DNA from: Staphylococcus sp. NRL 16/872
GTDB lineage: Bacteria; Bacillota; Bacilli; Staphylococcales; Staphylococcaceae
NCBI RefSeq assembly: GCF_022815905.2
Contig: NZ_CP119327.1
Coordinates: 620,001 to 684,000, forward strand
DNA length: 64,000 nt
Direction of reading: 5' to 3'
Of the stretch, positions 28,823-37,833 are shown piece after piece; the stretch's first letter is position 1; each line of letters begins with the position of its first letter. The notes under the pieces were generated by a model that searched no databases, was not told the origin of the DNA, and saw nothing but the letters and a program-made list of their open reading frames with translations. Made by a program: the position numbers and the translations under genes.

Positions 28823-30910
28823 ATGACAGCGACCTTCATTATTGGTTATATAGTTGTAGCGATCATTTTAGTTGGTTTGATTAATGTTTTATTGATAAAA
28901 TCACGTAAAAAAACAAAATCAAGCCAATCTAAGGGACAACACGTAAATGAAGAATCTAAAAGTCAAAGTAATCCATCTAAATTTAAAATAAGTGACTTAG
29001 ACCGAGATAAATCGTCAAAAGAAACAACTTCTTCTCATCATGACGAAGAAGCGCGTCGTCACTTTGAGAACGAAGATAACTATCGCTTTGATAATGATAA
29101 ACGCAAAGATCATTTTGAAAGCGAACAGAATCAACAAGATTCTGCGTCAGAAAAAATTCATCCTGAACAAAAACAAGCATCACATTCCTTACATTATTCC
29201 GACGATGCTTCAGAAATGAACAGCGAAGAAGCTGTTGGAGGGCCTAGAGATGAAGAAGATGTGAATAATCAACATCTACCTAAAGATTCAATTTATGAGC
29301 CGATTAATCCGGACTCTCAAGAAGGACGCGTAAATGAGCGCATTAAACATCAAAAAGCTGATTTTATATTCGGTAAAAACACAACAAGAGGTATGATTTT
29401 AGCAGCAATGTTGTTTGGTATGTTTATTGCCATCTTAAACCAAACATTATTAAACGTTGCCTTACCTAAAATTAATACTGAATTTAATATTTCTGCTTCA
29501 ACTGGTCAATGGTTGATGACAGGTTTCATGTTAGTAAATGGTATTTTAATTCCAATTAGTGCATTCCTCTTTAATAAATATTCTTATCGTAGATTATTTA
29601 TTATCGCGCTTGTATTATTTACACTTGGTTCTTTAGTTTGTGCTATTTCTACAAACTTTCCAATTATGATGACTGGACGTGTGTTACAAGCGATTGGTGC
29701 CGGTGTCTTAATGCCATTAGGTTCTAACGTTATTGTTACGATCTTCCCACCTGAAAAACGTGGGGCAGCAATGGGTACAATGGGTATTGCCATGATACTT
29801 GCGCCAGCAATTGGCCCAACATTATCTGGTTATATCGTTCAAAACTATCATTGGAACATTATGTTCTATGGTATGACTGTATTAGGTATCCTTGCAATCA
29901 TCGTTGGTTTCTTCTGGTTCAAACTTTACCAAAAAACAACAAATCCTAAAGCCGATTATCAAGGTATTGTATATAGTACTATCGGATTCGGTGCATTATT
30001 ATATGGATTCAGTGAGGCTGGTAACAAAGGTTGGGGATCAGGTGAAATCATCGCAATGTTCATTATTGGTGCCATTTTCATTACCGCATTCGTTATTCGT
30101 GAGTTAACAATGAGAGCACCGATGTTAAATCTTGAAGTATTAAAATCTTCAACATTTACACTTACAACTATCATTAACATGGTAGTAATGATGAGTTTAT
30201 TTGGTGGTATGATCTTATTACCTATCTACTTACAAAACTTACGTGGTTTCTCAGCACTTGATTCAGGTTTACTTCTATTACCTGGTTCATTAATAATGGG
30301 TCTTCTTGGACCGATTACTGGTAGATTATTAGATAAAATTGGATTGAAACCATTAGCTTTATTCGGTATTGCTGTAATGGCTTACGGAACTTGGGAACTT
30401 ACAAGATTAAATATGGATACACCTTATTTCCATATTATGGGTATCTATATCATCCGTTCATTTGGTATGGCATTCGTTATGATGCCGTTAATGACAGCAG
30501 CAATCAATGCTTTACCACCAAGATTAATTTCTCATGGTAATGCATTCTTAAATACAATGAGACAATTAGCTGGTTCAATTGGTACAGCAATTCTTGTTAC
30601 AGTTATGACAACTCAAACAACTAATCATGTTGCTAACTTTGCGAATGAAATGGATAAAACGAATCCAATGATTATCGATAAAATTCGTCAAATGGCTATG
30701 CAATATGGTGGCCAATCAGAAGCAATGCAAGCAATTTTAAAATATGTTAATAAACTTGGATATATCGAAGGCATTAACGATGCATTCTGGATTGCCACAG
30801 GATTAGCTGTATTAGCGTTTATTTTAAGTTTATTCTTAAAAGGGAAAAAAGGCGCTGAAGCAGAACATGACAGAATGGTTAAAGCAGAACAAAACCATCA
30901 ATTAAAATAA
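28823..30910 (+). CDS. DHA2 (EmrB/QacA) MFS transporter with N-terminal helix and charged linker
   Basis: 695 residues, long for a 14-helix DHA2 pump (about 480-510). Residues 3-23 form an extra membrane helix; about 27-185 is a charged, low-complexity linker rich in Ser, Asp, Glu, Lys and His; the pump follows, with NQTLLNVALPKINTEF, QWLMTGFMLVNGILIPISAF and GRVLQAIGAGVLMPLGSNV. ATG after AAGGAGG. It pairs with the EmrA-like protein and is probably controlled by the TetR-type gene. Likely multidrug or fatty-acid-type export; the substrate cannot be read. Confidence 0.88.
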   Translation: MTATFIIGYIVVAIILVGLINVLLIKSRKKTKSSQSKGQHVNEESKSQSNPSKFKISDLDRDKSSKETTSSHHDEEARRHFENEDNYRFDNDKRKDHFESEQNQQDSASEKIHPEQKQASHSLHYSDDASEMNSEEAVGGPRDEEDVNNQHLPKDSIYEPINPDSQEGRVNERIKHQKADFIFGKNTTRGMILAAMLFGMFIAILNQTLLNVALPKINTEFNISASTGQWLMTGFMLVNGILIPISAFLFNKYSYRRLFIIALVLFTLGSLVCAISTNFPIMMTGRVLQAIGAGVLMPLGSNVIVTIFPPEKRGAAMGTMGIAMILAPAIGPTLSGYIVQNYHWNIMFYGMTVLGILAIIVGFFWFKLYQKTTNPKADYQGIVYSTIGFGALLYGFSEAGNKGWGSGEIIAMFIIGAIFITAFVIRELTMRAPMLNLEVLKSSTFTLTTIINMVVMMSLFGGMILLPIYLQNLRGFSALDSGLLLLPGSLIMGLLGPITGRLLDKIGLKPLALFGIAVMAYGTWELTRLNMDTPYFHIMGIYIIRSFGMAFVMMPLMTAAINALPPRLISHGNAFLNTMRQLAGSIGTAILVTVMTTQTTNHVANFANEMDKTNPMIIDKIRQMAMQYGGQSEAMQAILKYVNKLGYIEGINDAFWIATGLAVLAFILSLFLKGKKGAEAEHDRMVKAEQNHQLK

Positions 30911-30945
30911 GTTGAATAAAATTGTGTTGTGGGGGCATGATTTTT

Positions 30946-30988
30946 AAAGTATCGGTACACATTAAGTGTTATCGATACTTTTTTTATT
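30946..30988 (+). terminator. Terminator after the emrB-like gene
   Basis: AAAGTATCG (30946-30954) and CGATACTTT (30973-30981) with an 18-base loop, followed by TTTTTT. Confidence 0.8.
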
Positions 30989-31015
30989 TTCCGGAAAAGA
31001 AATAACCAAATAAAA

Positions 31016-31047
31016 AACCATCAAGAAATTTATACATCTTGATGGTT
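31016..31047 (-). terminator. Terminator of the minus-strand membrane-protein gene
   Basis: AACCATCAAGA (31016-31026) and TCTTGATGGTT (31037-31047) run into a T-rich stretch on the minus strand. Confidence 0.85.
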
Positions 31048-31059
31048 GTCATAATAAAT

Positions 31060-31704
31060 CTATTTAAGTTTTGTTTTTGGTCGACGATTTCTGAAGAAGA
31101 AACTAATAATAAGTAACGCTAAACTACATACTAATAGGATAAGCGCATTGTGAATTGCATCTGCTTCGGAAATAATTTGAGTTGGTGATACTTTTAAATA
31201 ATAATCTTGTAGTTTATCAGAAATACGTTGTCCAATAAGTTGAACTGCATAACCAAAGTAATAAGACATAACTAATAAAATTGCGATAATAATAAAGTTA
31301 ATAATCTTTAAAATAGTACGATTAAAGAGAATAGTTATTATGGAAATAACCATACTAATTAAACATAAAATAAAAAATACATTAAAGACTAAGATTAATT
31401 TGTCTGCAATATCTTGGATATTTGCAAGTTGACCAAAATTAATATTTAAAGAACCGATTTGGGTTACTAAGTTTTGAAAATCTTTAATGCCATCATAATT
31501 GATAGGTTGGTTTACGAAGACAAGATTAAATATTGGTTGTTTATACATACTATAGCCTGTTATACCTACTAAGACTAGAACGATTATATGAATAATTAAG
31601 CTAACCCAAGAACGCTTTTTCTTTCCATTACGAGTAGCGCGACTAAACTGATTATTATGTGCATTACTCTTGTCTTCATAATTATAATTGCGATAGTCTG
31701 GCAA
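31060..31704 (-). CDS. Hypothetical four-helix membrane protein
   Basis: I choose the TTG at 31704 because a near-perfect ribosome site (AAAGGAGGT) lies 6 bases before it, inside the longer frame that begins at 31731; the product is then 214 residues. It has a hydrophilic, Asn/Lys-rich N-terminus (about 40 residues), a membrane helix, an extracellular loop of about 60 residues (NLVFVNQPINYDGIKDFQNLV), then three more helices and a basic tail (RNRRPKTKLK). I do not recognise a domain with a known function. Monocistronic with its own terminator. Confidence 0.75.
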   Translation of the reverse strand: MPDYRNYNYEDKSNAHNNQFSRATRNGKKKRSWVSLIIHIIVLVLVGITGYSMYKQPIFNLVFVNQPINYDGIKDFQNLVTQIGSLNINFGQLANIQDIADKLILVFNVFFILCLISMVISIITILFNRTILKIINFIIIAILLVMSYYFGYAVQLIGQRISDKLQDYYLKVSPTQIISEADAIHNALILLVCSLALLIISFFFRNRRPKTKLK

Positions 31705-31907
31705 TTTTTGACCTCCTTTACCCTTATTCATTTGTGTTATAAGATTGACTATTTTATACTAAATTTAATGTAAAAGAGCTAGTATAAGCGTCACACTTAA
31801 TCACTAAATTTACAACATACCTATCATTATATCGTTTTTTATATTTTATGGAATAGTATTTAAAAATCATATCTCATTAAAAATAAAAAGGCAGGTTATA
31901 AATTATC

Positions 31908-32804
31908 ATGAGATCTCGTATGGTAAATAGAATTATAAATAAGTATTTGTTACACAATCGTTCTATATTATTTGATGATCAAGTCGCATTTGATAAATTT
32001 ATGGAGCGACGTCGAGATGTTAATAAAGCTAAGCATAAGCAGCCATCATCATTAAATGTAAAAGCTAATCTCGACAAATTATCTTTAGGGGACATGCAAG
32101 TATTCAGATTTAATTTCCGTCATGAAACAAAAAAGAAAATATTATATATTCATGGGGGATATAATACGTTACAACCCTCACCATTTCACTGGAGATTTAT
32201 GGATAAGTTAGTATTAAATACATTGTATGAAGTGGTCTTACCTATTTATCCTAAGACGCCAGAATTTCATATAGCAGATACTTTTAAAGCTATTAATGAT
32301 GTCTATGATTCTCTTTTAGAAGAAGTAGATGCGCACAATATCGTGATTATGGGGGATGGAACTGGTGGCGCACTTGCATTAAGCTTTGTTCAACAACTTA
32401 TCGCGCAACAACGTCCTATACCTAAAAAATTATTCTTAATTTCACCAATGTTAGATGCAACTATGACGAATCCACAAATTACAGATAGTCTGATCGGTAA
32501 AGATCGCTTCGTTGACATTGATGGTTTACAACGTATTCTAAACGTGTGGAGTAAAGAAGATGCGCTCGCAAATCCAAGTATTTCTCCACTATATGGTTCA
32601 CTTGAACATTTACCACCTATTGTAATGTTTGGAGGAGGACGTGAAATTTATTATCCTGATATGCAACGTTTAGCTTATAAATTAGAAGAAGCTCACCAAG
32701 ATATTCAATTCTTTGATTATCCTAAAATGTTTCACGATTTCCCGTTATATCCAATTCATGAATCACATAAAGTCATTAAACAGATTACTAAGACAATCGA
32801 TTAA
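31908..32804 (+). CDS. Alpha/beta hydrolase (esterase/lipase family) without the usual nucleophile Ser
   Basis: 298 residues. HSL-type alpha/beta fold: oxyanion-hole ILYIHGGYN (HGG at about 82-84), a late acidic site GGGREIYYPDMQRLAYKL and the catalytic-type His in PKMFHDFPLYP. The nucleophile elbow, normally GDSAGG, reads G149-D-G-T-G-G154, so Gly occupies the Ser position. The acidic residue is also changed. It may be catalytically dead or use a different residue. ATG start has only a weak upstream GGCAGG. The chromosomal partners give no clue. Confidence 0.8.
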   Translation: MRSRMVNRIINKYLLHNRSILFDDQVAFDKFMERRRDVNKAKHKQPSSLNVKANLDKLSLGDMQVFRFNFRHETKKKILYIHGGYNTLQPSPFHWRFMDKLVLNTLYEVVLPIYPKTPEFHIADTFKAINDVYDSLLEEVDAHNIVIMGDGTGGALALSFVQQLIAQQRPIPKKLFLISPMLDATMTNPQITDSLIGKDRFVDIDGLQRILNVWSKEDALANPSISPLYGSLEHLPPIVMFGGGREIYYPDMQRLAYKLEEAHQDIQFFDYPKMFHDFPLYPIHESHKVIKQITKTID

Positions 32805-32811
32805 TAATTAC

Positions 32812-32848
32812 AAGAGAGGTTTCAGTATCATTCTGAAACCTCTTTTAT
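32812..32848 (+). terminator. Terminator after the hydrolase gene
   Basis: AAGAGAGGTTTCAG (32812-32825) and CTGAAACCTCTTTT (32833-32846). It overlaps the last codons of the broken minus-strand gene. Confidence 0.85.
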
Positions 32849-33238
32849 AATCTTATTCACTTGAATGATAATGTAGCTTTGTCCTAAATAGTGATAATGT
32901 TGATCCAATGCTTCTTCAAGTTTAAATTGTGGCTTGTTCATACGTAGCGTAATTTCAGCTAAATTGATTTGATTATCATCAATGCGCGTTTGATAATCAC
33001 GTATTTGTTCTATAAGTATAGATGCTTCTTTATTATTTTCGAGTAATTATTGTATTGCCTCAATCGATTGTTTTTGTCCTTGATAATAACTAATATTAAA
33101 CGCTCTTTTCATTAGTTCTTGACTTGGCCCATTCATAAATAATTGTTTGGACTGGTTAATTTCGATTAATTTCACTTTTAAATCATCATACATATCGTAT
33201 ACTTTCCCTGTAATTATATCTCTTAACGTTTGTGTCAT
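32828..33238 (-). pseudogene. Hypothetical 136-codon gene interrupted by a TAA stop
   Basis: The ATG at 33238 (AAAGGATG ribosome site within the end of the thioesterase gene) opens 63 codons (MTQTLRDIITGKVYDMYDDL...QSIEAIQ), then TAA at 33049-33047. The same frame continues without any further stop for 72 codons, LLENNKEASILIEQIRDYQT through YIIIQVNKIIKE, to TGA at 32830-32828. The whole is exactly 137 codons, predicted helical. A CAA-to-TAA change in the context Q-Q-L-L is the simplest explanation. Function unknown. It is operonic with the thioesterase (stop at 33241, start at 33238). Confidence 0.82.
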
Positions 33239-33240
33239 TT

Positions 33241-33720
33241 CTATTCATCCTTTTTTGTTGGTATTCCAATTTGGTGGCCCAATTGTTTCGGCCATGCTAT
33301 ATCACCTTGAATACTATAATACTGTTCAATACTCTTTTTATATTTTTCTGGAAAAGGGGCAGAACGACGTTGTTCGCCATCAATACCCATCATCATAACT
33401 TCATTAGTGGCAGCTAGCACATCATCTTCTGTATATAGAGATAAAAAGAAATGAACGCGTTTTTCATCATAATTATAAATATTTACTATAATACGAAATG
33501 CCATATCTAAAGACAACTCAGATAAATAAGTAGTATGTTCCTCTAAAGTAAACATTGTATAATTTAGAGCTTCTCGTTCTTCTAATGATAAACCGTTGGC
33601 ATAATTGAATTCGTTAACGGCTTCACTGAACACGGCATTATATTCCGAGTCATGCATGTGGTTATTATGATCAATTTGAGATTGTTCTACTTTTTTTCTA
33701 ACAATAAACGGGTAATTCAT
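33241..33720 (-). CDS. Hotdog-fold acyl-CoA thioesterase family protein
   Basis: 159 residues; ATG after GAAAGGACG. The N-terminus RKKVEQSQIDHNNHMHDSEYNAVFSEAVNEF carries the acidic residue and turn of 4-hydroxybenzoyl-CoA-type thioesterases, and DMAFRIIVNIYNYDEKRVHFFLSLYTEDDVLAATNEVMMMGID is the long beta strand region. Acyl-CoA substrate unknown; carnitine/betaine-type thioesterases are one possibility. First of two genes, the second being the broken 136-codon gene. Confidence 0.82.
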   Translation of the reverse strand: MNYPFIVRKKVEQSQIDHNNHMHDSEYNAVFSEAVNEFNYANGLSLEEREALNYTMFTLEEHTTYLSELSLDMAFRIIVNIYNYDEKRVHFFLSLYTEDDVLAATNEVMMMGIDGEQRRSAPFPEKYKKSIEQYYSIQGDIAWPKQLGHQIGIPTKKDE

Positions 33721-33840
33721 AAATAGTTACGTCCTTTCAATTTATATTTCTAAATTCATTTTACTAAATTAAAATAACGCATACACAACATTTAATTCAT
33801 GGTAGAATGTAAGACGTATGGTTTCTGTAGGAGGTAATAT

Positions 33841-33848
33841 ATGTAATG
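33841..33848 (+). other. ATG-TAA start-stop overlapping the corA start
   Basis: An ATG at 33841 is followed directly by TAA, and the corA ATG starts at 33846 within ATGTAATG. The ribosome site AGGAGGT (33829-33835) is 5 bases from the first ATG and 10 from the corA ATG. This could act as a minimal two-codon element that tunes corA initiation, or be chance. Confidence 0.5.
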
Positions 33849-34793
33849 ACGATGATAATTCGGTATCAAACTACAAATCAGTCACTTACACAAGTTGATA
33901 CAGTCAAAGACATTCCACAGGACGCGACCATCGTGTGGTTTGATTTTGAAAAAGCTTCATCAGAAGAAAATGATTATTTAATTGACAATTTTAATTTTAA
34001 CTATTTAGAGTTAGAAGATGCTATAAGTGGTGTACCACGTGTTAAATATAAAGCGTATAAAGATTATCAATATATGGTCTTTCATAGCATGTATAAAGAT
34101 GACTTTTCTCCTATAGCATTAAACGTCTTTGTAAATGACAAAGTATTAGTAACTTATCACCATGAGCACTTTGAATCTCTAAATAAAGTAGCTGAAATGA
34201 ACTCTAAAAACCAAGATCCAGATTTAGACTGTGCAGATATAGTGATACATATTTTAGACATGATGGTAGATAAATATTTTGATTTTGTTTATACGATTGA
34301 AGAGAAAGTTTATAACTTTGAAGATGCGCACGTAGATGATACGCATAGTAAAAAGGTAATGGATAATGTCTTTAAATTACGTTCAGACTTGATCAAAATT
34401 AAACGCGTTTTATTCCCAATGCAAGAATTGGTGAACACGATTAAAACAGAGGGCAATTTAATTGTAGATAGCAAACATTCAATGTATATTCAACATATCG
34501 ATGACCATTTGATTAAACAGAATAACATTATACGCACCTCGCAAGAAATGACGAATGAGATTAGGGAGAACTTTGAATCATATTCTTCTTTTAGAATGAA
34601 TAGTATTATGCAAGTATTGACACTTGTATCCGTTATCTTCTCTCCATTAACATTTATAGCTGGTGTATACGGTATGAACTTTGAATATATGCCTGAATTG
34701 AAATGGCATTATAGTTATCCTATATGTATGCTAGTGATGTTAATCATAGCGGTGGCATTAATTATCTTTTTCAAAAGAAAAAAATGGTTCTAG
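33846..34793 (+). CDS. corA: CorA-family magnesium (divalent cation) channel
   Basis: 315 residues. A long cytoplasmic N-terminal domain, the stalk helix and two C-terminal membrane helices with the signature YGMNFEYMPE between them, ending FFKRKKWF. YGMNF is the selectivity filter of Mg2+/Co2+/Ni2+ channels of the family. Pentameric in known members. Start ATG at 33846 follows AGGAGGT; a second ATG is at 33852. Monocistronic or leading into fni 44 bases later. Confidence 0.93.
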   Translation: MTMIIRYQTTNQSLTQVDTVKDIPQDATIVWFDFEKASSEENDYLIDNFNFNYLELEDAISGVPRVKYKAYKDYQYMVFHSMYKDDFSPIALNVFVNDKVLVTYHHEHFESLNKVAEMNSKNQDPDLDCADIVIHILDMMVDKYFDFVYTIEEKVYNFEDAHVDDTHSKKVMDNVFKLRSDLIKIKRVLFPMQELVNTIKTEGNLIVDSKHSMYIQHIDDHLIKQNNIIRTSQEMTNEIRENFESYSSFRMNSIMQVLTLVSVIFSPLTFIAGVYGMNFEYMPELKWHYSYPICMLVMLIIAVALIIFFKRKKWF

Positions 34794-34837
34794 TATCAAG
34801 CATTATTAATATCAATTAAGCAAAGGTAGGTAGTAGC

Positions 34838-35887
34838 ATGAGCGATATGCAAAGAGAACAGAGAAAAAATGAACATGTTGAAATTGCAATGGCACAACAT
34901 GACGCGCCTCAATCGGACTTTGACCGCGTGAGGTTTGTACATCATTCTATTCCGAATGTAAATGTAGATCAAATTGATTTAACAAGTCATACATCAAACT
35001 TTGACATGAAATATCCTTTATATATAAATGCAATGACAGGCGGTAGTGATTGGACGAAGAAAATTAATGAAAAACTAGCAGTCGTTGCACGTGAAACAGG
35101 TTTAGCGATGGCAGTTGGTTCAACACACGCCGCACTTAGAAATCCTAAAATGGCTGAATCATTTAGTATTGTACGTCACACCAATCCAGAAGGTATCATA
35201 TTTAGTAATGTCGGTGCTGATGTGCCTGTAGATAAAGCAGTAGAAGCGGTTAGTTTGCTAGATGCACAAGCCTTACAAATACATGTAAATGCCCCACAAG
35301 AACTTGTGATGCCTGAAGGAAATAGAGAATTCTCAACATGGATTGATAATGTAGCAGCGATTGTGCAGCGTGTAGACGTTCCAGTCATTATCAAAGAAGT
35401 AGGCTTCGGTATGGGCAAAGAATTGTATAAAGATTTAATTGATGCAGGTGTATCGTATGTTGACGTGAGTGGCAGAGGTGGTACGAATTTCGTAACGATT
35501 GAGAACGAACGTCGCTCTAATAAAGATATGGACTATTTAGCAAACTGGGGACAATCTACAGTTGAATCTTTACTTGAAAGCGCTGCTTATCAAGATGCAT
35601 TGAATGTATTTGCTAGTGGAGGAGTCCGTACACCATTAGATGCTGTTAAGAGCTTGGCATTAGGCGCGAAAGCAGTAGGGATGTCACGTCCATTCTTGAA
35701 TCATGTTGAAAATGGTGGCATCACAAGTACAATTGAATATGTTGAATCATTTATTGGACATATGAAATCAATTATGACAATGCTAAATGCTAAAGACATT
35801 AGTGAGCTTAAACATAGTAAATTAGTATTTGATCAAAAATTAATGTCTTGGATTGAACAACGTGGCTTAGATATTCATAGAGGATAA
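34838..35887 (+). CDS. fni: Type 2 isopentenyl-diphosphate isomerase (FMN)
   Basis: 349 residues; ATG after AAAGGTAGG. FMN/NADPH-dependent Fni features: [83 protein letters not shown] and [29 protein letters not shown]. It interconverts IPP and DMAPP from the mevalonate pathway that staphylococci use for isoprenoids. Position downstream of corA without a clear terminator between, but the two functions are unrelated. Confidence 0.95.
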   Translation: MSDMQREQRKNEHVEIAMAQHDAPQSDFDRVRFVHHSIPNVNVDQIDLTSHTSNFDMKYPLYINAMTGGSDWTKKINEKLAVVARETGLAMAVGSTHAALRNPKMAESFSIVRHTNPEGIIFSNVGADVPVDKAVEAVSLLDAQALQIHVNAPQELVMPEGNREFSTWIDNVAAIVQRVDVPVIIKEVGFGMGKELYKDLIDAGVSYVDVSGRGGTNFVTIENERRSNKDMDYLANWGQSTVESLLESAAYQDALNVFASGGVRTPLDAVKSLALGAKAVGMSRPFLNHVENGGITSTIEYVESFIGHMKSIMTMLNAKDISELKHSKLVFDQKLMSWIEQRGLDIHRG

Positions 35888-35903
35888 TGAAGTAAAACAA
35901 AAG

Positions 35904-35945
35904 AAGCGTAAAATGGAAAGCAACTTTTCCATTTTACGCTTTATT
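35904..35945. terminator. Bidirectional terminator between fni and gltS
   Basis: AAGCGTAAAATGGAAA (35904-35919) with TTTTCCATTTTACGCTTT (35925-35942). Confidence 0.92.
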
Positions 35946-35978
35946 TATTATGAAAGTGTTTGTTTTCATTTTCAAAAG

Positions 35979-37190
35979 TTAATTACCAAAGATATTGATA
36001 AAGCCCATCACGATAGGTACACCAGCTAAGTCAATAAGGAAGGCACCAACAATAGGAACCACTAGGTAAGACTTAGGTGAGCTACCGTATTTCTTAGTGA
36101 TAACATCTAAATTAGCCATAGCATTTGGTGTCGCACCTAGACCGTGACCAATAAAACCACCAGCCATTACTGCTGCGTCATAATCTTTGCCTAACACTCT
36201 AAACAGAATAAAGAACGCAAAGAGCGAGATGAAGACGACTTGGACTAAAACAATGATAATTAGTGGTAAGGCTAATGAATAGACTTGTGTTAATTGAATA
36301 CTCATTAAAGCGAGTGATAAGAATAACCCAAGTGCGATATCACCAATTTGGTCATTCAATTTTAAGTCAATAATATTCCAATTGGTATATTCTGAAATAT
36401 TACGTATAGCTACCGCTACAAACATAGAACCTACATACATAGGTAAACTTTGCCCAGTAAGGTTAGAGAACTGCTCACCTATGAATGTGCCAAGTGACAT
36501 ACAAAACGCAATAATCGTTAATTGAATAAAGAACACTTGTGTTGGTTTATATTTCTTATGCAATTTGGCATTGGCTTCAACCTTACTATAATCTTTAAAT
36601 GAATCATCACTGTTTCCAGGTTTAAGGTTATAATGCTTAATCATCAATTTCACTAAAGGACCACCAACTAAACCGCCAAATACTAGGCCAAGCGTAGCAG
36701 CAGCTAAAGCAGCTGTTACGGCAGAGTCAATATTGAAACTTTGTTCAAGCGTTTGACCATAAGCAGCCGCATTTCCGTGTCCACCTTCCATTGACATAGA
36801 ACCAGCAGTTAAACCTAATAACGGTTTGATATGTAATAGTTTCGCTAGAGAAACACCGATAAAGTTTTGACAAATTGCTAAAACGGCACAACAAGCAAAA
36901 TAGAGTAGTAGTACTTTGCCACCGATTTTAAATAACTTAAATGATGCACCTAAACCAATTGTTGTGAAGAAGACCATCATAAAGAAATCTTGAATAAATT
37001 TAGCATCTAATTTGATTTGTACTATATTAAAAGTATCTAAGACTGCAACTAATATTGCGAATAATAAACCACCAATGACTGGTGCTGGTATACAAATTTT
37101 TTGTAAAAAAGATACGTGATTAACAATAAATTCGCCTAATAAAAAAAGAAGACAAGCGAGACATAGCGTTGTGACTGCATCTAATTCCAA
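35979..37190 (-). CDS. gltS: Sodium/glutamate symporter (GltS family)
   Basis: 403 residues; TTG start after AAAGGGGGAG. About ten to twelve membrane helices with the two GltS re-entrant Gly/Ala-rich loops: GLTAGSMSMEGGHGNAAAYGQT and AAVMAGGFIGHGLGATPNAMANLD. It imports glutamate with Na+. A candidate CcpA site lies upstream, consistent with carbon-catabolite control of amino-acid uptake. Confidence 0.94.
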   Translation of the reverse strand: MELDAVTTLCLACLLFLLGEFIVNHVSFLQKICIPAPVIGGLLFAILVAVLDTFNIVQIKLDAKFIQDFFMMVFFTTIGLGASFKLFKIGGKVLLLYFACCAVLAICQNFIGVSLAKLLHIKPLLGLTAGSMSMEGGHGNAAAYGQTLEQSFNIDSAVTAALAAATLGLVFGGLVGGPLVKLMIKHYNLKPGNSDDSFKDYSKVEANAKLHKKYKPTQVFFIQLTIIAFCMSLGTFIGEQFSNLTGQSLPMYVGSMFVAVAIRNISEYTNWNIIDLKLNDQIGDIALGLFLSLALMSIQLTQVYSLALPLIIIVLVQVVFISLFAFFILFRVLGKDYDAAVMAGGFIGHGLGATPNAMANLDVITKKYGSSPKSYLVVPIVGAFLIDLAGVPIVMGFINIFGN

Positions 37191-37232
37191 TTTATACTCC
37201 CCCTTTGTTTACTTCAGCACGCTTTTAAAAAA

Positions 37233-37246
37233 TGAAAGCGCTATAA
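37233..37246. promoter_or_regulatory. Candidate cre upstream of gltS
   Basis: TGAAAGCGCTATAA matches 8 of 9 fixed positions of TGNAANCGNTNNCA, 43 bases before the gltS start. The remainder of the divergent gap (37191-37509) is AT-rich and holds the padR promoter. Confidence 0.6.
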
Positions 37247-37422
37247 TTGCCCATGTATACCATTATACATATAAAAAATATATATTTCTAGAATACATAA
37301 TATTTTAAAAAAATAAGTAGAAAGTTATAGTCATTTATAATTTATTACTTTTAACAAACGCCTCAAAATTGCTCAAAAACTAGGGATTTTGTTAAATATA
37401 TTAATAATTATAATTTAGTACC

Positions 37423-37469
37423 TTGTTATATACAGTAGTAGGTGGTATAGTTTAATTAACAGCTACTGT
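37423..37469 (+). promoter_or_regulatory. padR-operon promoter with inverted-repeat operator
   Basis: TTGTTA (37423-37428), 17-base spacer and TATAGT (37446-37451) form a good promoter. The arms ACAGTAG (37432-37438) and CTACTGT (37463-37469) flank the -10, a placement expected for autorepression by the PadR protein encoded 41 bases downstream. Confidence 0.72.
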
Positions 37470-37509
37470 GTAATGTATAGTACTGATTAAATATAGTGGA
37501 GGAGTTTAT

Positions 37510-37833
37510 ATGAATGCACAGTTCAAGAAGGGAGCATTAGAACTAATTGTATTACTTATTATTAAGAAAGAAGATCAATACGGTTATTCTTTGGTACAAA
37601 ATATCTCACGTTACATTACGATTGCGGAAGGGACAGTTTACCCTTTATTAAGACGATTAGTCCAAAACGGTGAACTATCTACATATTATCAGCCTTCTAC
37701 AGAAGGTCCATCAAGAAAGTACTATAGCATAACGAATCAAGGACAAGAACGATTGAAAATTTTAAAAGAAGAATGGCATCTATTTTCTGAAGCGGTTAAT
37801 CAATTTATAAAGGAGAGTGAACATAATGAATAA
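37510..37833 (+). CDS. PadR-family transcriptional regulator
   Basis: 107 residues; ATG after GGAGGAG. Winged helix with GALELIVLLIIKKEDQYGYSLVQNISRYITIAEGTVYPLLRRLVQNGELSTYYQPSTEGPSRKYYSIT, the full PadR pattern. PadR proteins usually repress their own operon and respond to stress or ligands. The next gene (HAAS domain) starts 8 bases before this stop, so the operon is tightly coupled. Confidence 0.93.
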   Translation: MNAQFKKGALELIVLLIIKKEDQYGYSLVQNISRYITIAEGTVYPLLRRLVQNGELSTYYQPSTEGPSRKYYSITNQGQERLKILKEEWHLFSEAVNQFIKESEHNE

